64,000 nucleotides of DNA from Vibrio agarivorans (GTDB taxonomy: Bacteria > Pseudomonadota > Gammaproteobacteria > Enterobacterales > Vibrionaceae): assembly GCF_030409635.1 (NCBI RefSeq), contig NZ_JAUFQF010000004.1, forward strand, positions 1,770,241 to 1,834,240, in the 5' to 3' direction. Both the position numbers and the translations under genes were made by a program. Shown here one piece after another: positions 28,344 to 35,963 of this stretch; the first letter of the stretch is position 1, and each line of letters opens with the position of its first letter. The notes beneath the pieces were generated by a model that made no database searches, was not told the origin of the DNA, and saw nothing but the letters and a program-made list of their open reading frames with translations.

Positions 28344-29771
28344 ATGACGGTTAAAACTCGTTTTGCTCCTAGCCCAACAGGCTACCTTCACGTTGGTGGT
28401 GCACGTACTGCACTTTACTCTTGGTTATTTGCAAAAAACCAAGGCGGTGAATTTGTTCTACGTATCGAAGACACGGATCTAGAACGTAACTCTCAAGAAG
28501 CGGTTGATGCGATTCTTGAAGGTATGCAGTGGCTAGGAATGGAGTGGGATGAAGGTCCATACTTCCAATCTAAGCGCTTTGATCGTTACAACGAAATGGT
28601 TGATAAGCTACTTGCAGAAGACAAAGCGTATAAATGCTATGCGTCTAAAGAGCTGCTCGATGAGATCCGTGCAGAGCAAGAAGCCAACAAAGAGATGGCT
28701 CGTTACGATGCCAACCACCCGAAAATTGTTGCAGCGAACGCAGCGGCTAAAGAGGGTGACGCGTGTGTTATTCGTTTCCGCAACCCCAAAGAAGGCAGCG
28801 TTGTATTTGATGACCAGATCCGTGGCCGTATCGAAATTTCAAACAGCCAGCTAGATGACCTGATCATTCGCCGTACAGACGGCTCACCAACATACAACTT
28901 TGTCGTGGTTGTCGACGATTGGGATATGGGTATCACTCATGTTGTTCGTGGTGAAGACCATATCAACAATACGCCTCGTCAGATCAATATCTATGAAGCT
29001 CTGGGTGCGCCAGTACCAACCTTTGCACACTGTGCAATGATTCTAGGTGATGATGGTGCTAAATTGTCTAAGCGTCATGGTGCGGTTTCTGTTATGCAAT
29101 ACCGTGATGAAGGCTATCTGCCAGAAGCACTTAACAACTACTTAGTACGTCTAGGTTGGTCACATGGCGACCAAGAGATCTTCTCTCAAGAAGAGATGAT
29201 TAACCTGTTCAGCTTAAATGCTATCTCAAAGTCAGCTTCAGCATTTAACACTGAAAAGCTGTTGTGGTTGAACAACCACTACATTAAGACATCAGCACCT
29301 GAGCATGTAGCGAAGCACCTGCAATGGCACTTAGATCAGCAAAACCTGAACATTGAAAACGGCCCAGCAATTACAGAAGTGATTAAGTTGGTCGGTGAGC
29401 GCTGCAATACTCTCATCGAACTTGCAGAGCAAATTCGTTACTTCTACGAAGATTTTGCTGAGTTTGAAGCAGGCGCAGCTAAGAAGCACCTACGTGGTGT
29501 AGCGAAAGATCCTCTAGCGTTGGCACTAGCTAAAGTAGAAGCGCTTGAAGAGTGGACAACGGCTAACATCAAACAGGGTGTGATTGCCGCTGTGTGTGAA
29601 GAGCTAGAAATTGGTATGGGTAAAATCGGCATGCCTCTACGCGTCGCAGTTACTGGTGGTGGCCAATCGCCTTCAGTAGATGCTGTGATGGAGCTAGTGG
29701 GTAAAGAGCGTGTTATTGCTCGCATTAACATGGCGCTAGCGTTTATTGCTGAGCGTGAAGCGAACGCATAA
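28344..29771 (+). CDS. gltX: Glutamyl-tRNA synthetase
   Basis: This 475-residue class I enzyme charges tRNA-Glu, which also feeds the HemA pathway encoded at the end of the window. The HIGH-type motif is [14 protein letters not shown] (about 9-22) and the KMSKS-type motif is KLSKRHG near 238-244. C-terminal anticodon-binding helices follow. Length is the bacterial norm. Confidence 0.98.
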   Translation: MTVKTRFAPSPTGYLHVGGARTALYSWLFAKNQGGEFVLRIEDTDLERNSQEAVDAILEGMQWLGMEWDEGPYFQSKRFDRYNEMVDKLLAEDKAYKCYASKELLDEIRAEQEANKEMARYDANHPKIVAANAAAKEGDACVIRFRNPKEGSVVFDDQIRGRIEISNSQLDDLIIRRTDGSPTYNFVVVVDDWDMGITHVVRGEDHINNTPRQINIYEALGAPVPTFAHCAMILGDDGAKLSKRHGAVSVMQYRDEGYLPEALNNYLVRLGWSHGDQEIFSQEEMINLFSLNAISKSASAFNTEKLLWLNNHYIKTSAPEHVAKHLQWHLDQQNLNIENGPAITEVIKLVGERCNTLIELAEQIRYFYEDFAEFEAGAAKKHLRGVAKDPLALALAKVEALEEWTTANIKQGVIAAVCEELEIGMGKIGMPLRVAVTGGGQSPSVDAVMELVGKERVIARINMALAFIAEREANA

Positions 29772-29797
29772 TATAAGTCACTGATTATTAGTAAATT

Positions 29798-29826
29798 GCC
29801 GTAGCTTTATGCTGCGGCTTTTTTTT
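29798..29826 (+). terminator. Terminator after gltX
   Basis: GCCGTAGC pairs with GCTGCGGC around TTTAT, followed by eight T: a standard intrinsic terminator. Confidence 0.92.
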
Positions 29827-29952
29827 GTCTCAACCCTGTAACTAAATGGTTTTGAACAAAAAAATAGTTGATTAATTTCCGTCAAAGAGAAAAAACGCGT
29901 CCTATACTTTCGAATGAATGCCAAATTCATAAAACAACGAGGGACGTGAATT

Positions 29953-30912
29953 ATGAAAAAACTTGCAGTGGCAATTTCGGCAGCAGTGGTGCTGTCAGCA
30001 CAACCAGCCTTCGCTGACTTTTATATCGGTGCGAAAGCAGGTAAATCTTGGTTAGACGATGCTTGTATTTCTGGTGGTGAGTGTGATGATGAAGCGAACC
30101 ACTTTGGTGGCTTTGTTGGTTACGACTTCCTAGATTATCTAGCGCTAGAGTTGGGATATGATGACCTAGGTAAACATACGACAACACCAGCGGGACTAAA
30201 TGATGATCGTGTTTCCGCGTGGACACTAGCTCCAAAGTTCACCTACCATATCAACGATTTGTGGGGTATCTACGCTAAAGTTGGTGGTGCATATGTTGAC
30301 TATGGTGATGAAGATGATTGGTCATACCTCGGTGCTGCTGGTGTTGAATTAACTCCACACCCAAAAATTGGTGTGCGATTAGAGTATCAAACGTTAACAG
30401 ACATCAATAATAAAATTGTTCGAGCAGAAGGAAATAGTGCAACGCTAGGTGTGCTTTACCGATTTGGTGCATCAGAGCCTGCTGTGGTTGCGCCACCACC
30501 TGAGCCAGAGCAATTACCTGAGCCTGAGCCAGAAGTGCAAACCATGAAGCACCAAACTGCGAAAATGGGTGAAGAGACCTTTGCGCTCAACAGTGCTGAA
30601 CTTACCGAGGCAGCACAGAGCGACCTCGATAAACTCGCTGCCTTTTTGAATAAGTACCCACAATCGAACGTTGAGCTTGTCGGCCACACCGACAGTTCTG
30701 GTTCCGATGAATATAACCAGCAGTTATCAGAAAAACGCGCTAATGCTGTTGCAGATGCGCTGGTGGAACGAGGTATTTCAGAAGACCGCATTACTGCGCG
30801 TGGGGTGGGCGAATCTGAACTTGAATACGACGAAAGTACGCCTGAAGGGCGCAAGAAAAACCGTTTTGTAGAAATCATTGTGCCTGAGTTTGAGTATCAA
30901 GTAGAAGAGTAA
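29953..30912 (+). CDS. OmpA-family outer-membrane protein
   Basis: This 319-residue protein has a signal peptide (MKKLAVAISAAVVLSAQPAFA), an eight-strand OmpA-type barrel (about 22-175), a Pro/Glu-rich hinge (APPPEPEQLPEPEPE) and a C-terminal OmpA/MotB peptidoglycan-binding domain (about 200-310) with NVELVGHTDSSGSDEYNQ and KKNRFVEI. It would link outer membrane and cell wall. Cys in DDACISGGECDD may form a loop disulfide. It lies between gltX and the convergent MotB-like gene; a shared role with that operon is possible but not shown. Confidence 0.88.
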   Translation: MKKLAVAISAAVVLSAQPAFADFYIGAKAGKSWLDDACISGGECDDEANHFGGFVGYDFLDYLALELGYDDLGKHTTTPAGLNDDRVSAWTLAPKFTYHINDLWGIYAKVGGAYVDYGDEDDWSYLGAAGVELTPHPKIGVRLEYQTLTDINNKIVRAEGNSATLGVLYRFGASEPAVVAPPPEPEQLPEPEPEVQTMKHQTAKMGEETFALNSAELTEAAQSDLDKLAAFLNKYPQSNVELVGHTDSSGSDEYNQQLSEKRANAVADALVERGISEDRITARGVGESELEYDESTPEGRKKNRFVEIIVPEFEYQVEE

Positions 30913-30941
30913 CGTTTAGCGTTGTTCCAATACCAATAGAT

Positions 30942-30976
30942 AAAAGGCTCTGCAATTAACACGCAGAGCCTTTTTT
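30942..30976. terminator. Bidirectional terminator between the OmpA-family and motor-like genes
   Basis: AAAAGGCTCTGC pairs with GCAGAGCCTTTT around a 9-base loop, with T-runs on both strands. It ends both converging transcripts. Confidence 0.9.
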
Positions 30977-31006
30977 ATGGTTCTTCGCAGATTTTCAGGA
31001 CGGTCG

Positions 31007-31651
31007 CTATTGATAAATAGCAATCACAACTCGTCGGTTGAGTTGTCGCTGTTTATCGCTAAATTCGCCTGTTGTGCCAACTTTAGGGCGCGTGTCCGCA
31101 AAGCCAACGGCTTGGATATGATTGGGATCAATACCAAGCTCAATCAACTTTCGAGTAACGGTAGTGGCTCGAGTGGCGGATAACTCCCAGTTGCTCGCAA
31201 AGATTGCGGATTGAATTGGGACATCATCGGTATGCCCTTCTACCGAAATCATGCGATTTTGGTTGTGCAAATCGGTCTGAGTAAAAGTCTGGATCTCTTC
31301 GGCTAGTTGCTCTAGTAAAGGGATGGTGCTGTCTTTTAGTTGTGCCGAGCCTGTGTCATACAGGTGCTCGTTGGCGATTTCAATTTCAATACGTTGCTCA
31401 AGCTGTTGAACCTCAACCCCTTCGACATCGGTAGAAAAAGTCGTTTCAGGCTGAGACTCTTGCTCAGTACTACCTTGTGACGTTTGTCCCCAACCTTGTT
31501 TAAGTTGCTCAAACTTACCTTCATCAATTTGAGCAACACTGATCAGCATGACAAAAAATGCCAATAACAAAGTGATAGCATCACTGTATGTTGTCATCCA
31601 GTCGTTACCGTCAGAGGTATCTCTACGAGGAGAGAGGGCACGTCGACTCAT
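31007..31651 (-). CDS. Short MotB-like stator protein, last gene of a motor-like operon
   Basis: This 214-residue inner-membrane protein has a cytoplasmic N-terminus, one TM helix (about 23-42) and a C-terminal OmpA/MotB peptidoglycan-binding domain (about 80-212). The helix contains WMTTYSDAITLLL, placing the essential ion-binding Asp at residue 24, the same number as in Vibrio PomB. Wall-binding motifs are SVEGHTDDVPI, NWELSATRA and NRRVVIAI. It is about 90 residues shorter than flagellar MotB/PomB, mainly in the linker. Its ATG overlaps the MotA-like stop (ATGA). Together they would form an ion-driven stator, here paired with a non-flagellar FliG-like protein. Confidence 0.88.
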   Translation of the reverse strand: MSRRALSPRRDTSDGNDWMTTYSDAITLLLAFFVMLISVAQIDEGKFEQLKQGWGQTSQGSTEQESQPETTFSTDVEGVEVQQLEQRIEIEIANEHLYDTGSAQLKDSTIPLLEQLAEEIQTFTQTDLHNQNRMISVEGHTDDVPIQSAIFASNWELSATRATTVTRKLIELGIDPNHIQAVGFADTRPKVGTTGEFSDKQRQLNRRVVIAIYQ

Positions 31652-32433
31652 TGCTCTTTCAATCTATGCTTAGAGGATAGGAAGCCATTCAGGTTGTCTT
31701 TCAGATACAAATCTGGTTTGCGTTCTAAAATCAATACAAATGAGCGCGCTTGCAACTCTCTTAGTTGAAAATTGTCATCGATGCGACGGAATGCCCTTGT
31801 CGCTGCAGGCTTGAAAAGAAGCTGCGCAAAACACACACCGTAAAGGGTAGTCAGCAATGCAATGGCGAGTCCTTTTCCGAGCTCAGCAAAATCGCCACTT
31901 AAATTGTCCAACATGATAATCAGTCCAATAAGTGTCCCTATCATGCCAAACCCGGGCGCGAACGCACCCATGGTTTCTAGCACTTTTGAGCTACGTTCTT
32001 CTTCATGTGACTGGCTGCTATTGCTCTCGGTAAGCATGTTATTGAGCTCTTCACCTTTATATCCTGTTCCAATCAACTCGATACACAAGGTGATAAACTG
32101 GTCTTTCTGCTCTTTTGCAGTTAATGCTCCCTCTAGTGCAGCGATACCGCCATTACGATAAACACTATTGAGCTCTGCCGCACGTTTAATGATGCGATGA
32201 GACTCTTTTTTATAATTGTCCTCGTTAAGCAAGTTGACAAACAGCGTTTTAATTGCCCCTGCCAACAGAGGGAAACTGTAGCTAACGAGGGTGGCTGTGA
32301 ATGTACCGCCTAGTACAATCACAACGCTTGAGTAGCTCACAAACAGCAAATAGTTATCGGTACTCATGACAATCGCACTACCTAAGACGGCAATCGCTGC
32401 CATAAAGCCGGCGAAAGTACTCAGTGATATCAT
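31648..32433 (-). CDS. MotA-like stator protein of the motor-like operon
   Basis: This 261-residue protein has four predicted TM helices: two near the N-terminus (about 5-22 and 29-52), then a cytoplasmic loop of about 100 residues, then TM3 (about 155-175) and TM4 (about 185-207). TM3 and TM4 carry the MotA signatures GAFAPGFGMIGTLIGLIIML and KGLAIALLTTLYGV. Pro160 and Pro209 correspond to the two conserved MotA prolines. The cytoplasmic segment NGGIAALEGAL resembles the torque-contact region of MotA. It overlaps both neighbours by 4 bases, so it is made with the FliG-like protein and the MotB-like protein. These motifs argue against ExbB/TolQ. Confidence 0.88.
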   Translation of the reverse strand: MISLSTFAGFMAAIAVLGSAIVMSTDNYLLFVSYSSVVIVLGGTFTATLVSYSFPLLAGAIKTLFVNLLNEDNYKKESHRIIKRAAELNSVYRNGGIAALEGALTAKEQKDQFITLCIELIGTGYKGEELNNMLTESNSSQSHEEERSSKVLETMGAFAPGFGMIGTLIGLIIMLDNLSGDFAELGKGLAIALLTTLYGVCFAQLLFKPAATRAFRRIDDNFQLRELQARSFVLILERKPDLYLKDNLNGFLSSKHRLKEQ

Positions 32434-34142
32434 GCCGCAAGATCTCCCATAGAGAACAGGTTATCGTCCATCGCAGCGCGCAAGCGTTGTACGACTTGGG
32501 CTTTATAATCATTACGAACATCAGGCGACAGCGTTTGTGCCGACTCTATTTCTTGAGATACCGCCATCTTTAGACGATCAGGGAAGCCTGCCAGTATGTA
32601 ATCCGATTTAGCTTGGTCTAAATCAGCGATAGCACCAGCGAGAACCGTTAGCTCAAGGCTACGAAGCACATTACTAAGTACATCTTGTGGAGTACGCAAG
32701 ATATCCTCAAAGGCGTAGTATTTCTTACGCAGCGACAAGTAAGCATTAGGGGACTCTAACTTCACCTTATTCAGTAGTGCGCTTTGCTGCTTAATGGTCA
32801 TGCTGTCAAGAAGTTTGATCAACAGGTCATTTCCATCCGTGACGACGTTTTCCACTTTTGGTGCCCACTGCGCACGCTCTGCAAGCTGAGCCGCTACCTC
32901 GCGATAAGTCGCCAGTGGAATAGTGTCGAGCTGAGCAATCTCAATAGCGACTTGTGTTCGCTCTTGTTCATCGAGCAGCGCAAGTAAGTCGGAAGAGACT
33001 TTTGCATTAAGCTGTGACAAAACAATCGCTTTAATACGAGTAGGTTGATCATTGAGCACCCAGTGAACCTGATTGGTGTCCATACGTTCAAGGAAGGCAA
33101 AAGGTCGAGATTGACCTTGAGCGCGCTGATCTTCATTGCTGTTCTTTAGCAGTTGATGAAGGTCACTCATTTGTGTCACTAGGGTATCGTAGTCTGCCGG
33201 GTGCTCTTCAAGGTATCGAAGGTATGCTGGAATTCGCGATTCAAGGCTTGGGTACATTGAAGTAAACAGTGAGCGGCCGAGCTCTTGGTAGCATGCGGCT
33301 AACATTGGTAAGTTTTGCTCGTTTAGACTTAGCCTCTCCATTATGGCTGTGACTTTGCTTGGTTCAGCGAGACTGTAAGCGATAAGATCTTGGCGAATCG
33401 ATTTGAGTTCCGCTTTCTTAGTATTCAGCAACTGTTGTGGGCTCGTGGGCGCTTCTTCTTGATATACGGGTTGGCATGCTCGTTTATTACGAGTAAGTAG
33501 CCAAATGAGCAGAAGCAACACCAGCGCACCACCGATGGCGGCTAATATCCACCACTGTTGAGTAGTCTCTGAATCACTGTCTACTAGAGGTTCTGTAGTT
33601 GCATCAGGCGCTTGAGCGCGAATTAGTTCTGCTCGTTGAACGCGGATCTCGTCTCCACGAAGTGGGTCATAGTTTAACTTCTTGGCGACTAATCCACGTA
33701 TTGTCGCCACATCTTCTCCATTGATCGAATGATCGATCACCAGGAGTGTTTGGATGTTACGTACAGTTTCGCCGCTGACTGGCGGCACGGCGGCGACTTG
33801 TGGATTTTCTTCAACAGGAGGCTGAATAGGCTCAATATCAGGTTGTGTTTGAGAGAGACCTGGCAACTTAGGTTGCACTAAAGGTGCTATCGGTGGCTGC
33901 GACATGCTTTGCGTTTGTGCCACGGGAGCTGGGTTATGACTGGCGTTCTCGGAATGACTGGTTAGCTCAATATCAATATCGAGAATAAAAGCATCTGCAT
34001 CAATGACGCGTTCAATATCGCGACTGATACGTGTCTCAAGCACAGAAGCAAGTTCAAACTGACGAATTTGCAGTTCAGCAATTGCAGGTACGGCAATCAG
34101 GGCAATCAACCCAAAAGAGAGGAAACGGTGCATATTATTCAC
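32430..34142 (-). CDS. FliF C-terminal-like/FliG-like chimeric membrane protein
   Basis: This 570-residue protein has a signal-type N-terminus (1-22), a Pro/Gln-rich periplasmic stretch (about 65-120), then a FliF-like end of the third ring-building domain (about 128-175, LLVIDHSINGEDVATIRGLV then NYDPLRGDEIRV). One TM helix follows (about 197-217). The cytoplasmic part matches FliG: a middle domain (about 345-424) with PFAFLERMDTNQVHWVLNDQ, and a C-terminal domain (about 432-565) with KKYYAFEDIL and VLRSLELTVLAGAI. FliF RBM1 and RBM2 are missing. The FliG EHPQ motif reads NDQP, and the acidic DD of the torque helix is reduced to PQD. By family logic it would be the rotor partner of the MotAB-like stator. 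Confidence 0.82.
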   Translation of the reverse strand: MNNMHRFLSFGLIALIAVPAIAELQIRQFELASVLETRISRDIERVIDADAFILDIDIELTSHSENASHNPAPVAQTQSMSQPPIAPLVQPKLPGLSQTQPDIEPIQPPVEENPQVAAVPPVSGETVRNIQTLLVIDHSINGEDVATIRGLVAKKLNYDPLRGDEIRVQRAELIRAQAPDATTEPLVDSDSETTQQWWILAAIGGALVLLLLIWLLTRNKRACQPVYQEEAPTSPQQLLNTKKAELKSIRQDLIAYSLAEPSKVTAIMERLSLNEQNLPMLAACYQELGRSLFTSMYPSLESRIPAYLRYLEEHPADYDTLVTQMSDLHQLLKNSNEDQRAQGQSRPFAFLERMDTNQVHWVLNDQPTRIKAIVLSQLNAKVSSDLLALLDEQERTQVAIEIAQLDTIPLATYREVAAQLAERAQWAPKVENVVTDGNDLLIKLLDSMTIKQQSALLNKVKLESPNAYLSLRKKYYAFEDILRTPQDVLSNVLRSLELTVLAGAIADLDQAKSDYILAGFPDRLKMAVSQEIESAQTLSPDVRNDYKAQVVQRLRAAMDDNLFSMGDLAA

Positions 34143-34608
34143 CTACCCAAGCAAGAATGTCTTTAACATCAGGTTGGTTCGGATTGAGTTCTAGAGAGCG
34201 TTTCCACGCTTGTCTTGCGCCCGCTGAATCGCCTAACTTAAATAGCACGCTTCCCTTTAGGGCATGTGTTTCTGCCATGTTTGGAGCGTGCTCAAGTGCA
34301 CTTTCTAGTGCTTCCAGTGCTTGAGTGAAGTTCTCACCCTCCGCGAGAGACTGTGCAGAGTTTGATAGTTCTACCGCTTTGTTGATGTCTCCAGTGATAG
34401 ATGAGGTATCTTCGTCATCTTGATCACCGTTATGTTCGCTAGTATCAATGTGTAAAATGACGTTTGGATCATTGATATCTAGGTTTAGTGAGCTTTCATA
34501 CCCTGCGGTCTTGTGAGAGATAACCACTATGTTATTTGCGTTGTCATTTGATTGAGCCCACACAATAGAGCAGCTCATCAACAGCATAAATGTCATCAAT
34601 AACTTCAT
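34135..34608 (-). CDS. Secreted TPR protein of the motor-like operon
   Basis: This 157-residue protein has a signal sequence (MKLLMTFMLLMSCSIVWAQ). It could be cut after VWA; a poor lipobox (LMSC13) is also visible, so a lipoprotein is possible. After an acidic low-complexity linker, about residues 76-150 form two TPR units (LAEGENFTQALEALESALEH and KLGDSAGARQAWKRSLELNP). TPR units bind partner proteins, so it may bridge the inner and outer membrane parts. It overlaps the following gene by 8 bp and starts 9 bp after the outer-membrane barrel gene. Confidence 0.8.
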   Translation of the reverse strand: MKLLMTFMLLMSCSIVWAQSNDNANNIVVISHKTAGYESSLNLDINDPNVILHIDTSEHNGDQDDEDTSSITGDINKAVELSNSAQSLAEGENFTQALEALESALEHAPNMAETHALKGSVLFKLGDSAGARQAWKRSLELNPNQPDVKDILAWVGE

Positions 34609-34617
34609 ATCAAACCC

Positions 34618-35661
34618 TTAAAATCGGAAACCAAGCGTAAAATCGATCGCAATATCACCAAGTGCTCGCTCACTGTAGTAGTAATTTATTCCTGAACGAG
34701 ATTGTTCAGCAAAGTGGACGATGCCGAGATCGAAATACCCATACTCTGCGTATTCGAGCTCAAAACCTGCTCGGAAGGAGATATCGTGGCTGTCATCAAT
34801 GAAGGTTTGTCCTACACCCACGTAGGCATGTACATCTAACCAAGTTGGAGACTGTGTTAATCCATAGTAAACACGCCCCTCTACACCCCATCCATCAACG
34901 GTATAGTATCGGCTGTCTAAGCTCTTAAAGTAGTGGCCAACAAAGCCATAACTGATACGTTTTTGACTATCGCGGTAAGAGTGATAGCGCAGGCTGAAAT
35001 CAGTGACGTTAGAAAAGTTTTCATGCTGCCCGGAGATCGAAGGATATACATCGCTCTCAAAGCCAAGGTAGCTTACCGCCATACCCCAACGACCTTTACG
35101 ACTCATCTCTTCGGCTTTGGCATAGACATAGCTGTCAGACCAAACCACTTGGTTATTCAGTGTTTTGACCAAGCGCAGTGAGATATCGTAAGAATCGAGA
35201 TGCGGACGAACATCCCAGAATAAAAACGCATCGGCACTGATGTCATTAGCGACATCGCGCAGCATCTCATTGCTTTCAACACCTCGCTTGATGCGAATGC
35301 CGTCATCCGTCATATTGACGTGAGTTTTATTGCATTCGATACACTCACGTACGGCAATATCATGTTGGTGCAACATACGGTAGATCATTGCCTGAACTTG
35401 GCTCTCGATGTTTTCGCCATGGCCATCAGGTAAATAGGTTTCGTTGTAAATTGCAACAGCGCGAATGTTCTCGCGTCGAATTTGATCTTTGATTTCAAAC
35501 CATCGCTCGTCTTGTTCAAGAAACTCTTGAATGAGTGTGAGATGGTTGTCGTCGTAGTGAGATGGCGTGGTATTTGTCGCCTGAACTGACTGAGCGCTGA
35601 ATAGAAGAAGTGCACTAGTGCATAAAAGGTACTTGAACAAAGTGGTATCTCTGTGCAACAC
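34618..35661 (-). CDS. Outer-membrane barrel protein with FlgO/CsgG-like N-terminal domain, first gene of the motor-like operon
   Basis: This 347-residue protein has a signal peptide (about 1-28). An alpha/beta domain follows (about 62-185): IRAVAIYNETYL, then ESQVQAMIYRMLHQHDIAV, then ADAFLFWDVR, ISLRLVKTLNNQVVWSDSY. This order resembles the FlgO/CsgG/TolB-N fold, with weak similarity to FlgO at 37.2 kb. Residues about 190-347 are beta strands rich in Tyr/Phe and end FTLGFRF, the terminal Phe of an outer-membrane barrel. A Cys pair (CIEC) lies in the N-domain. It probably forms the outer-membrane station of the complex. The promoter region is the 302 bp downstream of flgT. Confidence 0.72.
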   Translation of the reverse strand: MLHRDTTLFKYLLCTSALLLFSAQSVQATNTTPSHYDDNHLTLIQEFLEQDERWFEIKDQIRRENIRAVAIYNETYLPDGHGENIESQVQAMIYRMLHQHDIAVRECIECNKTHVNMTDDGIRIKRGVESNEMLRDVANDISADAFLFWDVRPHLDSYDISLRLVKTLNNQVVWSDSYVYAKAEEMSRKGRWGMAVSYLGFESDVYPSISGQHENFSNVTDFSLRYHSYRDSQKRISYGFVGHYFKSLDSRYYTVDGWGVEGRVYYGLTQSPTWLDVHAYVGVGQTFIDDSHDISFRAGFELEYAEYGYFDLGIVHFAEQSRSGINYYYSERALGDIAIDFTLGFRF

Positions 35662-35963
35662 ATAGTTCCATTGTAACGTTGCTTACTGGTTGGAGTTAGC
35701 AGGTGGTTTCCATTTACCCGAAAATATACAGTGACTTAATAGCTGTTTTTATTGGTTAATCTGTAATTTAGCTTTAAGTGTCGCGCAGGTTACATATTGT
35801 TGAATGTAAATTGGGAATATCGCCGATTCCATATGGAAATATGACAATTATGGTTGGTTGATAGGTGTGGAAATCAGTAGTGAAGGGTCTAAAGATAACA
35901 AAGGACTGGTCTATGTCTAAACCAGTCCTTGAGGCATTAATTAAATTACGTTGAACTCTATTG
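35662..35963. other. Intergenic region between flgT and the motor-like operon
   Basis: The region holds a flgT terminator hairpin (35901-35930) and an AT-rich stretch that should contain the operon promoter. A weak FliA-like pattern, TCATATTT, 12 bp, GGCGATAT (35817-35844, minus strand), is the only candidate I noticed, and the match is poor. No gene is visible. Confidence 0.5.
35901..35930 (-). terminator. Terminator after flgT
   Basis: AAGGACTGG pairs perfectly with CCAGTCCTT around a 12-base loop, with a T-rich tail on the minus strand, 34 bp after the flgT stop. It separates flgT from the downstream motor-like operon. Confidence 0.75.

Noticed and set aside
31007..32433. MotA/MotB-like pair as part of a Zorya defence system
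   Set aside because: Zorya needs ZorC/ZorD or ZorE effectors next to ZorAB. Here the partners are a FliG-like chimera, a TPR protein and an outer-membrane barrel, and no helicase or nuclease is present.
31007..32433. MotA/MotB-like pair as ExbBD or TolQR
   Set aside because: The OmpA-type wall-binding domain, TYSDA motif, four TM helices and the two MotA prolines fit MotAB rather than ExbBD/TolQR.
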